From Perlucidibaca sp. (GTDB lineage: Bacteria; Pseudomonadota; Gammaproteobacteria; Pseudomonadales; Moraxellaceae), in assembly GCA_023265995.1 (NCBI GenBank), contig JAHFSA010000002.1, positions 322,814-386,813 on the forward strand: a DNA stretch of 64,000 nucleotides, written 5' to 3'. Below are positions 49,078 through 58,828 of this stretch, piece by piece (the first letter of the stretch is position 1; every line of letters starts with the position of its first letter). The notes beneath the pieces were generated by a model, which made no database searches, was not told the DNA's origin, and was given only the letters and a program-made list of their open reading frames with translations. The translations under genes and the position numbers were made by a program.

Positions 49078-50029
49078 GGCGCAGTATCTCCAGGCCGGCC
49101 TCGAAGTCGGCATCGAGCGGAGCTTCCAGCGCCAGCTTCTTGCCCGAAGGCAGGGTCAGGCGCAGGGCGCGGGCATGCAGGAACAGGCGCGACAGGCCGA
49201 GCGCCTTGAAGCGGGCATTGTCGGCATCACGACCATACTTGTCGTCGCCAACCAGCGGATGACCGAGATGCTGGGCATGGACACGGATCTGGTGGGTGCG
49301 GCCGGTGAGCAGGTGCGCCTCGACCAGGGTGGCATCCTTGAAGCGTTCCAGCACGGTGAAGATGGTGATGGCGGTCTTGCCGTCGCGGGAGACGCGCACA
49401 ACGGCCTCGCCGGTGGGGCGCTCGACCTTGAGCAGCGGCGCATCGACACGATGCTGGCTGCCGCCGAGACGACCGGTGAGCAGAGCGACATAGCGCTTGT
49501 CCATGTCACCGTCGCGGAGCTGGCCATGGAGGGCGCGCAGCAGCGGGCGATGCCCGGTGACCATGATCAGCCCGGAGGTGTCGCGATCGAGGCGATGCAC
49601 CAGCTCGAGACTGGCCGCCTGTTCCGGCCGCAGCGCGCGCAGGGCCTCGATGAGACCTATGGAAATGCCGCTGCCGCCATGCACGGCCAGCCCGGCCGGC
49701 TTGTTCACCACCAGCAGATTGTCGTCGTCGTGCACGATGCGGCCGGCGAGCAGCTTCTGCAGGGTCGTGGTCGGCCGTGCCGCCGGCTTTTCCTCGCTGA
49801 CACGCAGCGGCGGCACGCGAATGACATCACCCGGCTGGATGCGGTAGTCCGGCTTGACGCGGCCCTTGTTCACGCGCACCTCGCCGGTGCGCACGATGCG
49901 GTAGACCAGTGTGCGCGGCGCGCCCTTGAGCGCGGTAATGAGGAAATTGTCCAGGCGCTGACCGGAAAACTCTTCGGCGACGGTCAGGAAACGGACCGCC
50001 GGGGCATCGGTTGCATCGGAATCGTGCAT
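49070..50029 (-). CDS. rluC: 23S rRNA pseudouridine synthase RluC
   Basis: Modifies 23S rRNA positions 955, 2504 and 2580 in E. coli. The 319 residues have an S4 domain (about 20-85) and the catalytic HRLDRDTSG near 143-151, followed by RTHQIRVHAQHLGHPLVGDDKYG. ATG 50029 starts MHDSDATDAP. It is divergent from rne, as in E. coli. Confidence 0.95.
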   Translation of the reverse strand: MHDSDATDAPAVRFLTVAEEFSGQRLDNFLITALKGAPRTLVYRIVRTGEVRVNKGRVKPDYRIQPGDVIRVPPLRVSEEKPAARPTTTLQKLLAGRIVHDDDNLLVVNKPAGLAVHGGSGISIGLIEALRALRPEQAASLELVHRLDRDTSGLIMVTGHRPLLRALHGQLRDGDMDKRYVALLTGRLGGSQHRVDAPLLKVERPTGEAVVRVSRDGKTAITIFTVLERFKDATLVEAHLLTGRTHQIRVHAQHLGHPLVGDDKYGRDADNARFKALGLSRLFLHARALRLTLPSGKKLALEAPLDADFEAGLEILRRG

Positions 50030-50059
50030 GCAGGGACCTGTAGGCACTCCATCAGGGCA

Positions 50060-50089
50060 TTGGCCTTGACGGGAGATGACTGCTATATT
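50060..50089 (+). promoter_or_regulatory. Probable rne promoter
   Basis: TTGGCC (50060-50065), 18-base spacer and TATATT (50084-50089), preceded by TGC in extended -10 form, lie about 560 bases before the rne start and on the other side of the divergent rluC. Confidence 0.5.
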
Positions 50090-50646
50090 ACCGAGTCGCT
50101 TGCAAGTGAAGACCGTCGGCAGGAATCCGGAAAACCGGTTTGAACCATTGTCAAAACAGGGTTCAGACAGGCCAGAACCGGGTGTCGATGGCGGAATTAT
50201 AAAGCAAAGCGACTGCCGCTTGGCGGGAAACGCACCCGAGCCGAGTCTCCTTTGACGACAACAGCGTGACGACAGAAGCCTGTCGCACACAGTCGCTGAG
50301 GATGACCGCCGACCCATGCACCTCCCCCAACCGGCCCCAGGGCAGCGAGAGCTGCCGGAAACAGAAGCCTAGCGCCACATCAATGGTTCGCGCGCAGGCA
50401 GGATTTGATTCGCGGCCCCGGTCACGCTTTTCGATCGGGAACCGTGCCACTGCCCTCCCCCCGGCTATCCCGGGCCTGAGCGCAGCGGCCGACAACAGAT
50501 TTTCTGCTGCATGGCTGGTGGTGAATACCCCGCCTTTCATGCACCTTTGCACGAGCAGGTCCATCAGACCGCTCGTCCTTGCTGTTGCCGCAGGCCTGCC
50601 AGCGGGCACCCGATGTGGGGCACAAACCCCATGGGTAACCCGAAAA
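50090..50646 (+). promoter_or_regulatory. Long rne 5' untranslated leader
   Basis: A gap of about 0.55 kb without a convincing gene precedes rne. Small self-complementary pieces occur, for example GGTTC..GAACC at 50160-50179. In E. coli the structured rne leader mediates feedback control by RNase E cleavage; a similar role here is inferred from length and position only. Open frames that cross it are shadows. Confidence 0.5.
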
Positions 50647-53595
50647 ATGAAACGCATGTTGATTAATGCCACGCACTCCGAAGAGATTCGCGTGGCCATG
50701 GTAGACGGCCAGCGCCTCTACGATTTTGACCTCGAACATCGCGGCCGCGTCCAGAAGAAAGCCAGTATCTACAAGGGCCGCATCACCCGCATCGAACCCA
50801 GCCTGGAAGCCGCCTTCGTCGACTTCGGCGGAGACCGTCACGGTTTCCTGCCGCTGAAGGAAGTCGCCCGCGAATACTTCAACAAGAGCCCGAAGGAAGC
50901 CGGCGGCCGCATCACCATCAAGGATGCGCTGCAGGAAGGCCAGGAAGTCATCGTCCAGGTCGAGAAGGAAGAGCGCGGCAACAAGGGCGCCGCCCTGTCG
51001 ACCTTCATCTCGCTGGCCGGCCGCTACCTCGTGCTGATGCCGAACAACCCGCGTGCCGGCGGCATCTCGCGCCGCATCGAGGGTGAAGAGCGTCAGGAAC
51101 TGAAGGACGCGCTCAACGCCATCAACATCCCCAGCGACATGGGCGCCATCGTGCGCACCGCCGGTCTCGGCCGCAGCGCCGAAGAACTGCAGTGGGATCT
51201 CGACTACCTGATGACGCTGTGGACCGCGATCGGCCAGGCCGGCAAGGAAAAGTCCGCGCCGTTCCTGATCTATCAGGAATCCAACGTCATCATCCGTGCC
51301 GTGCGTGACTACCTGCGCCAGGACATCAACGACGTCCTGATCGACAACGAAACCGCGTACAACGAAGCCATGGCCTTCGTGCAGCAGGTCATGCCGCACT
51401 ACCAGAGCAAGATCAAGCTCTACAAGGACTCGGTGCCGCTGTTCAATCGCTACCAGATCGAAAGCCAGATCGAGACCGCCTTCCAGCGCGAAGTGAAGCT
51501 GCCGTCGGGCGGTTCCATCGTCATCGATCCGACCGAAGCCCTGGTGTCCATCGACATCAACTCCTCGCGCGCCACCAAGGGCAGCGACATCGAGGAAACG
51601 GCGCTCAACACCAACCTCGAAGCCGCCGACGAAATCGCCCGCCAGCTGCGTCTGCGTGACAGCGGCGGCCTGGTCGTCATCGACTTCATCGACATGACCC
51701 CGCCGAAGCACCAGCGCATGGTCGAGGATCGCCTGCGCGACGCCCTCGCCATGGACCGTGCCCGCATCCAGATCGGCCGCATCTCCAAGTTCGGTCTGCT
51801 CGAGCTGTCGCGTCAGCGTCTGCGCCCGTCGCTGGAAGAAGCCACCGGCCTGGTCTGCCCGCGCTGCAACGGCACCGGCGTGATCCGTGACGTGCGCTCG
51901 CTGGCGCTGTCGATCATGCGTGTCATCGAAGAAGAAGTGCTGAAGGACCGTACCGCGCAGATCAATGCCTCGGTGCCGGTCTCCGTGGCCACCTTCCTGC
52001 TCAACGAGAAGCGCAAGACGCTGGCCGAGCTGGAAGCTCGCAGCGGCGTGCGCATCCTCATCCTGCCCAACCCGCACATGGAAACCCCGCACTACGACGT
52101 GACCCGTCTGCGTGATGACCAGGTCGAGGAAGGCGACGAGGACATCGCCAGCTTCAAGATGGTCGAACGCATCCAGCCGCCGGCTCCGGAAATCGTGCTC
52201 GATGCCGTCGCCGGCGAAGCGCCCAAGCGCCAGATTCCCGCCGTGCGCAACATCCAGCCGGTGACCCAGGCTCCGGCTCCGCGTGAAGAACGTGTCCGCG
52301 AAGCCGCTGCCGAGACCGCACCGCAGCAGCAGCCTCAGCAGCCGCCGCGTGCTCCGCGCGCCCAGGGTCCGCGTACCCCGGCGCAGCCGGCAGCAGTCGT
52401 GGCGGCACAGCCGGCCGGCTTCATGGGCTGGCTCAAGGGTCTGTTCGGCGTCAAGCCGGAACCGGAAGTCCCGGCCCAGCCGGAACGCCGTCCGGGCCAG
52501 CGCCAGCCGCAAGGCCAGAACCAGGGTCAGGGCCAGAACCGCGGTCGCGGTCAGGGTCAAGGCCAGGGCCAGAACCGTCAGGGGCGTGGCGGCGAGCGTG
52601 GTGAGCGTGGCGAACGCCGTCAGAACAACGAGCTGATGGCCGCTGGCAGCCGCCCGCAGGCCGACAAGCCGGTGGAAGCTGCGGAACCGCGTCAGCCGCG
52701 CCAGCCGCGTCAGCCCCGCGCCGAAGCCGCTGTCGGCGCCGACGGCCAGCCGCAGACGCAGGCTCCGCGCGAACGCGCCCCGCGCCAGGAACGCGGTCCG
52801 CGTCCGGAACGTGCTCCGCGTGAAGCCGCTGTCGCCGCTCCGGAAGCCGTGGTCGCCGCCGAGGCTGTCGCTGCTGAGGTCGGCAATGCCGCTCCGGCCG
52901 CCGCTGCCGAAGGCGCCGAACCGCGTCGTCGTCGCAACCGCCATCCGGCCCGTCGCCAGCGCGCTCCGCGCGAACGCGATCCGCAGGTGCTGATCGACGC
53001 CGGCCTGCCAGTGCCGGCCGAACTGCTGGCCGGCAACGAAGCGCCGACAGCCGAAGCACAGGTTGCCGAAGCCCCGGTCGCTGAAGTCGTGGCCGCCGAG
53101 ACCCCGGCTGTCGACGTCGCCGTCACTGCAGCTCCGGTTGTCGAAGCTGCCGCTCCTGCCGATGTGGTCGCTGAAGCGGCTCCGGTCGTCGTGACCGAAG
53201 CTCCGGTCGCCGCCCGCGAAGCCGCTGTCGAAACTGCCGCGCCTGTCGTCGAGGCCGCTGTCGAAGCCGCTGTCATCGCACAGCCGGCTGCTGCCGAGGC
53301 CGTGGTGACCGAAGCTCCTGCAGCCGTGGAAACGGTTGTCGAAGCTCAGGTCATCGAGCCGGTTGCTGTCGAAGCTGCCGCCGTCGAAGTGGCCGCTGAA
53401 GTGGCTGTCGAGGCCGCTCCGGTCGTGACTGCCGCCGAACCGGAAGCCGCGCCCGCGGTGACGGCGCAGGAAGCTGCCGCTGAAGCTGGCGAGACCGGCG
53501 CTCCGCGTCGCGCCTCCAACGACCCGCGCGTGCGTCGTCGCATGCAGCGCGAGCAGGAAGCCCGCGCCAAGGCCGAAGCCCAGCACAACAGCTGA
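50647..53595 (+). CDS. rne: Ribonuclease E
   Basis: Endoribonuclease of mRNA turnover and rRNA/tRNA processing, scaffold of the degradosome. The 982 residues start [13 protein letters not shown]. An S1 domain spans about 37-118, with RNase H-like and 5'-sensor regions. Catalytic Asp303 lies in SIDINSS, a second in VVIDFIDM near 346, and the zinc link is C404-x-x-C407; these numbers coincide with E. coli. After about 520 the protein is low-complexity: an amphipathic [11 protein letters not shown] near 592 fits the membrane anchor, a Gln/Gly/Arg-rich RNA-binding part spans about 610-670, and an Ala/Val/Glu-rich tail with imperfect repeats about 790-960. A bidirectional terminator follows. Confidence 0.96.
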   Translation: MKRMLINATHSEEIRVAMVDGQRLYDFDLEHRGRVQKKASIYKGRITRIEPSLEAAFVDFGGDRHGFLPLKEVAREYFNKSPKEAGGRITIKDALQEGQEVIVQVEKEERGNKGAALSTFISLAGRYLVLMPNNPRAGGISRRIEGEERQELKDALNAINIPSDMGAIVRTAGLGRSAEELQWDLDYLMTLWTAIGQAGKEKSAPFLIYQESNVIIRAVRDYLRQDINDVLIDNETAYNEAMAFVQQVMPHYQSKIKLYKDSVPLFNRYQIESQIETAFQREVKLPSGGSIVIDPTEALVSIDINSSRATKGSDIEETALNTNLEAADEIARQLRLRDSGGLVVIDFIDMTPPKHQRMVEDRLRDALAMDRARIQIGRISKFGLLELSRQRLRPSLEEATGLVCPRCNGTGVIRDVRSLALSIMRVIEEEVLKDRTAQINASVPVSVATFLLNEKRKTLAELEARSGVRILILPNPHMETPHYDVTRLRDDQVEEGDEDIASFKMVERIQPPAPEIVLDAVAGEAPKRQIPAVRNIQPVTQAPAPREERVREAAAETAPQQQPQQPPRAPRAQGPRTPAQPAAVVAAQPAGFMGWLKGLFGVKPEPEVPAQPERRPGQRQPQGQNQGQGQNRGRGQGQGQGQNRQGRGGERGERGERRQNNELMAAGSRPQADKPVEAAEPRQPRQPRQPRAEAAVGADGQPQTQAPRERAPRQERGPRPERAPREAAVAAPEAVVAAEAVAAEVGNAAPAAAAEGAEPRRRRNRHPARRQRAPRERDPQVLIDAGLPVPAELLAGNEAPTAEAQVAEAPVAEVVAAETPAVDVAVTAAPVVEAAAPADVVAEAAPVVVTEAPVAAREAAVETAAPVVEAAVEAAVIAQPAAAEAVVTEAPAAVETVVEAQVIEPVAVEAAAVEVAAEVAVEAAPVVTAAEPEAAPAVTAQEAAAEAGETGAPRRASNDPRVRRRMQREQEARAKAEAQHNS

Positions 53596-53640
53596 GCCTG
53601 ACTCTGCCGGCCACGGCCGGCAGAGCGCCATGCAGTGAAC

Positions 53641-53676
53641 AATGAAAAAGCCCCGCAGATGCGGGGCTTTTTCATT
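53641..53676. terminator. Bidirectional rho-independent terminator
   Basis: AATGAAAAAGCCCCGC, loop AGAT, GCGGGGCTTTTTCATT is a perfect 16-bp hairpin between the convergent rne and pqiC genes. Confidence 0.95.
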
Positions 53677-53700
53677 TCTGCTTCTGCCACCAGCATCTGG

Positions 53701-54360
53701 TCAGCGCTGGCAGACGGTTCCTGACGGCACTGCGAAGGCCGTGCGGCCATCGGCCAGCTGCCGCAGCACCGAGGCCATGCGCTCGCCGAGACTGGCCAGC
53801 GCGACCTGATGCGCCGCCACCAATGCCTCGTAACCCCTGCCCTGCAACGGTGCCTGCGCCAGCGAACGGCAGACCGACTTGCGATCGGCGGCGACGTCGG
53901 TGACCACCCAGGCGATATCGATCACCGAGCCGGCGCCATCGCCATGCAGGCGCGACTCGAAGCGCTGCACATCCAGCGCCACGCGGAAACGCGGCGGAAC
54001 GGCATTGGCCGGGCTGCGCAGCTGGCTGTAGACATAGGCTTGCGGCAACGCCGGCATCAGGTCCTCGGCCAGGGCCTGGGCGACATCCGCAGGCAGCGGA
54101 CCGGCCCAGCGCTGCTGCTCGCGGATCTCGACCTGATTGGGCTCGCTGCGGATGACCAGCTGCGGGCGATTGACCACATCGGGCATGGTCACCGGGCCGA
54201 TGAGCACGCCATAGCGGCGCTCGCCGCTGGCCAGCGCAGGCGAGGCATCGCTGGCAAAGCGCGTGAGCGTGTGGAAGGTTTGCGGCGGCGAGCTGCCGCA
54301 GCCGGCCAGCAGGGCCGTCGCCAGCACTGCCGGCAACCAGGGGCGTACCGGGATGGTCAT
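53701..54360 (-). CDS. pqiC: PqiC-like lipoprotein of an MCE lipid-transport system
   Basis: A 219-residue lipoprotein of the ABC-type transport auxiliary (DUF330) family, lipobox LAGC with Cys21. IGPVTMPDVVNRPQLVIRSEPNQVEI near 55-80 is the family mark. It anchors the Pqi system to the outer membrane. The start ATG overlaps the pqiB stop (TGATG). Confidence 0.9.
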   Translation of the reverse strand: MTIPVRPWLPAVLATALLAGCGSSPPQTFHTLTRFASDASPALASGERRYGVLIGPVTMPDVVNRPQLVIRSEPNQVEIREQQRWAGPLPADVAQALAEDLMPALPQAYVYSQLRSPANAVPPRFRVALDVQRFESRLHGDGAGSVIDIAWVVTDVAADRKSVCRSLAQAPLQGRGYEALVAAHQVALASLGERMASVLRQLADGRTAFAVPSGTVCQR

Positions 54361-55979
54361 CACTCGCTATCCTCCTTCTTGCCACGCAGCAGCGACTCGG
54401 GGTGGCGCTCCAGATATTCGGTCAGCACGCGCAGCGATTGCGCGGCCTTGGACAATTCGCTCAACGTGCTGCGCACATCCTGCTGCAGCGGGTTGTCGAC
54501 CGCCAGCGTGTCGGCGGCCGAGCCCATGGCCTTGCGCGCCTCGACCAGCGCCGCCTTGGCTTCCGGCGCGAGCTCGCCATCGACACGCTTGATGAGCTGA
54601 TCCATGTTCTTCAGCGTGGCATTGAGCGTGACAAGGGTGTCATTGGCGTTGTTGCCAATCTGGTCGAACGGAATCTTCTGCACCTTGTTGACGATCTCGG
54701 CGACCGCCGACTGCAGCTCATCCAGACTGCCCTGGAGCGTCGGCAGCACGAGCGGACGCCGCCGGCTGTCGAAGGTCGTCGCCGGGGCCTTCGGGAAGAA
54801 GTCGAACGCCACATAGAGCTGGCCGGTGAGGAAGCTGCCGGTGCGCAACTGGGCGCGCAGCCCGCGCTTGACCAGCGCGGCCAGGAATTCGGGCTCGCTG
54901 CCAACCTTGACGCCGCTGCCACGGAGACGCTCGGGATAGATCAGCAAGGTGACCGGCATGCGGAAGTCCTGGCGGGCGCGATCGTATTCGATGCCTATGG
55001 ACTTCACCTCGCCCAGCACCACACCACGGAAGTCGATGGGCGCACCCGTGGCGAGCCCGCGCAGCGACTGCTGGAAGTAGGCGACCATGGTCAGCGCCTT
55101 GCCGTCGGCCTGTTTCAGGGCGCCGGCCTGATCGGCGGCGAGCGTGAACACGGCACCGGCCGGAGCCTGCGCCACTGGATCATCCTCGGGCGGCGCCTGG
55201 AAGGCGATGCCGCCGGACACCACGGTGGCCAGCGACTGGGTGTTGACCTTGAAGCCGCCGGCATCGAGCTGGATATCGACACCGCTGGCATGCCAGAAGC
55301 GGGTATTGCCGGTGACAAAGCGGTCGTAGGGCGCCTTGACGAAGATGCGCAGCACCACGCCCTTGCCCTGCTCGTCGAGGTTGTAGCCGACCACCTGCCC
55401 CACTTCTATGCGCCGGTAGTAGATCAGTGAACCGATGTCGAGCGAACCGAGATCATCGGCGAGCAGGGTGAACTTGCGTCCGGGCACGTCGGCGGTCACC
55501 ACCGGCGGCACATCGAGACCGACGAAGTCCTTGCGCGCCGCCTTCGACTTGCCGGCATCGACCCCTATGTAGGCGCCCGACAGCAACGTGCCCAGGCCGG
55601 AGATGCCGCTGGTGCCGACGCGCGGCTTGACCACCCAGAAACGCGAATCGGAGACGGCGAAGGTTTCCGCTTCCTTGCGCAGATCGACGCTGGCGATGAC
55701 CCGGCGACGGTCCGGGCTGAGCGTGATGGTCTTGATGACGCCGATGTCGACATCCTTGTACTTGACCTTGGTCTTGCCCGCCTCCAGCCCTTCCGCGGTG
55801 GGCAGGCTGATGGTGATGGTCGGGCCCTGCTCGAGCACGGCCTTGATCACCAGCGACAGGCCGACCAGTGCCGCCACCACGGGAATCAGCCAGACCAGCG
55901 ACGGCAGCCAGCTGCGCTCACGCGTGACCACGGCATCGGGCACATCCTGCAGGTCGGACGGGGGCAGGCTGTCAGTCAT
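54360..55979 (-). CDS. pqiB: PqiB, MCE/MlaD-domain protein
   Basis: A 539-residue inner-membrane-anchored protein with one N-terminal helix (about 25-47) and three MCE domains (about 50-145, 160-230 and 285-395) that build a tunnel through the periplasm, followed by a helical C-terminus. AGAGG lies six bases before ATG 55979; ATG 55985 is the alternative. It overlaps the pqiA gene before it. Confidence 0.93.
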   Translation of the reverse strand: MTDSLPPSDLQDVPDAVVTRERSWLPSLVWLIPVVAALVGLSLVIKAVLEQGPTITISLPTAEGLEAGKTKVKYKDVDIGVIKTITLSPDRRRVIASVDLRKEAETFAVSDSRFWVVKPRVGTSGISGLGTLLSGAYIGVDAGKSKAARKDFVGLDVPPVVTADVPGRKFTLLADDLGSLDIGSLIYYRRIEVGQVVGYNLDEQGKGVVLRIFVKAPYDRFVTGNTRFWHASGVDIQLDAGGFKVNTQSLATVVSGGIAFQAPPEDDPVAQAPAGAVFTLAADQAGALKQADGKALTMVAYFQQSLRGLATGAPIDFRGVVLGEVKSIGIEYDRARQDFRMPVTLLIYPERLRGSGVKVGSEPEFLAALVKRGLRAQLRTGSFLTGQLYVAFDFFPKAPATTFDSRRRPLVLPTLQGSLDELQSAVAEIVNKVQKIPFDQIGNNANDTLVTLNATLKNMDQLIKRVDGELAPEAKAALVEARKAMGSAADTLAVDNPLQQDVRSTLSELSKAAQSLRVLTEYLERHPESLLRGKKEDSE

Positions 55980-56604
55980 CGTCATCCTCTACTTCACTAT
56001 GAACGGGATCCCAGATCAGGCGGGGATCGAAACTCATGGAGGCCAGCATGGTCAGCACCACGACGGCGCCGAAGGCGGCCGCGCCGGGCCCGGCCATGAT
56101 GCTGGCCAGCGACTTGATCTGCACCAATGCGGCCAGCAGCGCGACAACGAAGATGTCGAGCATGGACCAGCGCCCCACCGCCTCCAGCAGGCGGTACAGG
56201 CGTGTGCGCTGACGCGGGCGCCAGGTCGGACGCAGGCGCACCGAGGCCGCCAGCAGGGTCAGCGCCAGCAGCTTGAGCAGCGGCACCATGATGCTGGCAA
56301 TGAACACCACCAGCGCCAGCCCGATCGAACCCGACAGCCAGAGATAGACGATCCCGCTCATGATGGTGTCCTGCTGCACGCCGAACAGCGAGCGCGTCTC
56401 CATGATCGGCAGCAGGTTGGCCGGTATGTAGAGAATGTAGGCTGCCGCCAGCAGCGCCCAGGTCCGGTTCAGGCTGTCGCTCTTGCGCAGATGGACCACG
56501 GCTTGGCAGCGCGGGCAGCGACAGCTGGCACCGGCGACGGCGCGACAGACCTGGCCGCAGGCATGGCAGGACATCAGCCCCTGACGCGCAGCGACCGGAT
56601 TCAT
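55972..56604 (-). CDS. pqiA: PqiA C-terminal-half protein
   Basis: A 210-residue membrane protein of the paraquat-inducible A family. A zinc-ribbon-like CHACGQVC...CRCPRC occupies residues 13-33, then four helices with the conserved NLLPIMET near 63-70 and GRWSMLDIFVVAL near 143-155. It corresponds to one half of E. coli PqiA. Its ATG overlaps the stop of the other half by four bases (ATGA). Confidence 0.9.
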   Translation of the reverse strand: MNPVAARQGLMSCHACGQVCRAVAGASCRCPRCQAVVHLRKSDSLNRTWALLAAAYILYIPANLLPIMETRSLFGVQQDTIMSGIVYLWLSGSIGLALVVFIASIMVPLLKLLALTLLAASVRLRPTWRPRQRTRLYRLLEAVGRWSMLDIFVVALLAALVQIKSLASIMAGPGAAAFGAVVVLTMLASMSFDPRLIWDPVHSEVEDDDD

Positions 56605-57215
56605 GATGACCGCCTGCCGCGCGCCGGCACCGTCACGCGGTCCCAGAGATCACGGCTGTCGATGGCGGCGACCGCCGCCATGAGGAAGGCCAGCACCGCG
56701 AAGGCCCAGAGCGCCACGCCGGGAATGACCGTGGCGGTATGTGCGAGCTTGGTCAGCGCCACCAGCACGGCCATGAGAAAGACATCGAGCATGACCCAGG
56801 GTCGCACATGCTGCAGCCAGCGCAGCCAGTCATGCAGCTCGGGGCCGCCACGGTCACGGCGCAGGGCGAGCAGCACGACGAGCAGAAGCAGCAGCTCGGC
56901 GAGAGGAAAGATGATGGCGGTGAGCAGCACCAGCACGGCGACCAGGGCCATGTCGGCGTCGAACAGCGCATTCACCGCTCCCAGCAGCGTGCTGCCGTGG
57001 CGGTAGCCCTGCAGCTCCAGGGAAATGATGGGGAAGGAATTGGCGATGACGAGCACGATGAGCGTGCCCAGCACCAGCGCCAGATGATGATCCAGGCGCT
57101 CCGGGCTGTAGCGGTAGAGCATGCCGCCACAACGGCTGCAGCGTGCGACAGCGCCCGCCGGCAAGACGACCTTGCGGTGCAGCGTGTCGCACTCGTGGCA
57201 TGCAATCAGTGTCAC
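56601..57215 (-). CDS. pqiA: PqiA N-terminal-half protein
   Basis: A 204-residue membrane protein, first half of PqiA. CHECDTLHRK and CSRCGG near 6-32 form the zinc ribbon, then four helices with ANSFPIISLE near 57-66 and RPWVMLDVFLMAVLVALTK near 138-156. GTG 57215 is the best start (GGGAG seven bases upstream). Split pqiA genes occur in many bacteria; the two chains should pair in the membrane. Confidence 0.87.
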   Translation of the reverse strand: MTLIACHECDTLHRKVVLPAGAVARCSRCGGMLYRYSPERLDHHLALVLGTLIVLVIANSFPIISLELQGYRHGSTLLGAVNALFDADMALVAVLVLLTAIIFPLAELLLLLVVLLALRRDRGGPELHDWLRWLQHVRPWVMLDVFLMAVLVALTKLAHTATVIPGVALWAFAVLAFLMAAVAAIDSRDLWDRVTVPARGRRSS

Positions 57216-57261
57216 CAACCGCTCCCTGCCGCCCCGCCTGCGCCATCCGAGCGGGCCGGCC

Positions 57262-58296
57262 TTACTGCCCGAGAATGACGGGCTCCTGTTCAAGCACCAC
57301 GCCGAAGGTGGCGAGAACGCTGGCCCGGATATCGGCGGCCAGACGCAGCAATTCCGCTCCCGTGCCACCGCCGCGATGCACCAGCACCAGTGCCTGCCGA
57401 TCATGAACACCGACCGGACCACGCTGCAAGCCCTTCCAGCCGGCCTGCTCGATCAGCCAGCCGGCTGCCAGCTTGCTGCCTTCCGGATGAGCTCCTGCCG
57501 GCTGCGCATAGGCCACCAGTCCGGGATGCCGGGCCTTCAGCGCCTCGGCCTCGGCCGTCGGCACCACCGGGTTCTTGAAGAAGCTGCCGGCATTGCCCAG
57601 CTGCGCCGGGTCCGGCAGCTTGCTCTGGCGAATGGCAATCACCGCCCTGGAGACATCGGCGGCGGTCGGCCGCTGCACATGACGAGCCGACAGGGCCTGA
57701 CGGATATCGCCGTAATCCATGTGCAGCAGCGGCTGCCGCGACAAGCGGAAGCGCACGCGCGAAATGACATGACGTCCGGGCTGCCCGGACTTGAACAGGC
57801 TGTCGCGATAGGCAAAGGCGCAATCGGCCGCGGCGAATTCGACGAAGCGGCCGGCGACACGGTCGAAGGCGGTCAGCGAATGCATGACATCCTTGAGCTC
57901 GACACCATAGGCGCCGATGTTCTGCACCGGCGCCGCGCCCACCGTGCCGGGAATCAGCGACAGGTTCTCCAGCCCGCCCAGCCCCATGGCCAGCGTGCGC
58001 TGGGTGAAGGCATGCCAGTTCTCGCCGGCGCCGGCCTCGACGATGACCTCGCGGCCGTCATCGGAGAGCACGCGAATGCCGGGAATGGCCATCTGCACCA
58101 TGAGGCCGGGCACATCGCCGGCCAGCACGATGTTGCTGCCGCCACCGAGCACGTTCAGCGGCAGATTGCGCGCGCTCACCGAGGTCAGCACCGCGCGCAG
58201 GTCATCCTCGCTGTCGACACGAGCCAGGATGCGCACGCGGCCGGGCAGGCCCAGGGTGTTGCTGCGCGACAGATCGGCATGTTCGATGATGCGCAT
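57262..58296 (-). CDS. murB: UDP-N-acetylenolpyruvoylglucosamine reductase
   Basis: FAD enzyme making UDP-MurNAc. The 344 residues include NVLGGGSNIVLA near 49-60, GLGGLENLSLIPGTVGAAPVQNIGAYGVE near 106-134 (split by signature), and NAGSFFKNP near 236 with the catalytic Ser. The ATG at 58296 lies just after the phosphatase stop. It is the type I enzyme of gammaproteobacteria. Confidence 0.96.
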   Translation of the reverse strand: MRIIEHADLSRSNTLGLPGRVRILARVDSEDDLRAVLTSVSARNLPLNVLGGGSNIVLAGDVPGLMVQMAIPGIRVLSDDGREVIVEAGAGENWHAFTQRTLAMGLGGLENLSLIPGTVGAAPVQNIGAYGVELKDVMHSLTAFDRVAGRFVEFAAADCAFAYRDSLFKSGQPGRHVISRVRFRLSRQPLLHMDYGDIRQALSARHVQRPTAADVSRAVIAIRQSKLPDPAQLGNAGSFFKNPVVPTAEAEALKARHPGLVAYAQPAGAHPEGSKLAAGWLIEQAGWKGLQRGPVGVHDRQALVLVHRGGGTGAELLRLAADIRASVLATFGVVLEQEPVILGQ

Positions 58297-58297
58297 G

Positions 58298-58828
58298 TCA
58301 GCACCCGCAGCCGAAGACGCCACGCGCCTTGAGCAGGCGGCGCAGCAGGGCGTCGGTGGCCGTCTCGATCAGGTCTATGACCTCGTCGAAGCCGGCCGGT
58401 CCGCCGTAATAGGGGTCGGGCACATCGCGCCCGGCGGTGTCGGGATGCTCGTCGAGCAGCAGTCCGAGGCGAGCCGTTCTGCCCTGCCCGGCCGCTGCCG
58501 CCTGCTGGCGCAGTTTTTCCAGCTCGGCCAGATTGTCGGCATCCATGGCCAGGATGTGATCGAAGTCGCTGAAATCGGCCGTCGTGACCTGGCGCGCGCG
58601 CAGGCTGGAGAGGTCATAACCACGCTCGCGACCATGCTGCTGCGAGCGCGCATCGGGCACCTTGCCGACATGCCAGGCCGCCGTGCCGGCGGAGTCTGCC
58701 TGCAGCAGATTGTGCCAGCCGGCCTGCCCGGCCTTGTGGCGGAACACCGCTTCGGCCGTGGGCGAACGACAGATGTTGCCGAGGCAGACGAAGAGGATCC
58801 GCGTCGGCTTGTCCTGGCTCAGACTCAA
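58298..58828 (-). CDS. Low-molecular-weight protein tyrosine phosphatase
   Basis: A 176-residue phosphatase with the P-loop CLGNICRSP near 15-23 and the acid-base Asp in VPDPYYGG near 133-140. Substrate unknown; in P. aeruginosa the equivalent gene sits in the same place. Overlaps the kdsB stop by four bases. Confidence 0.92.
   Translation of the reverse strand: MSLSQDKPTRILFVCLGNICRSPTAEAVFRHKAGQAGWHNLLQADSAGTAAWHVGKVPDARSQQHGRERGYDLSSLRARQVTTADFSDFDHILAMDADNLAELEKLRQQAAAAGQGRTARLGLLLDEHPDTAGRDVPDPYYGGPAGFDEVIDLIETATDALLRRLLKARGVFGCGC

Noticed and set aside
50266-50646. N-terminal extension of RNase E by 127 codons
   Set aside because: The added sequence is unlike any RNase E; ATG 50647 gives the conserved [13 protein letters not shown] start and aligns Asp303 and Cys404 with E. 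coli numbering.
50163-50699. 178-codon minus-strand frame in the rne leader
   Set aside because: It overlaps the rne start, has no ribosome site or recognisable domain, and its composition is that of a chance frame.
50422-53631. 1069-codon minus-strand open frame
   Set aside because: It is the antisense shadow of rne, produced by its repetitive, G+C-rich codons.
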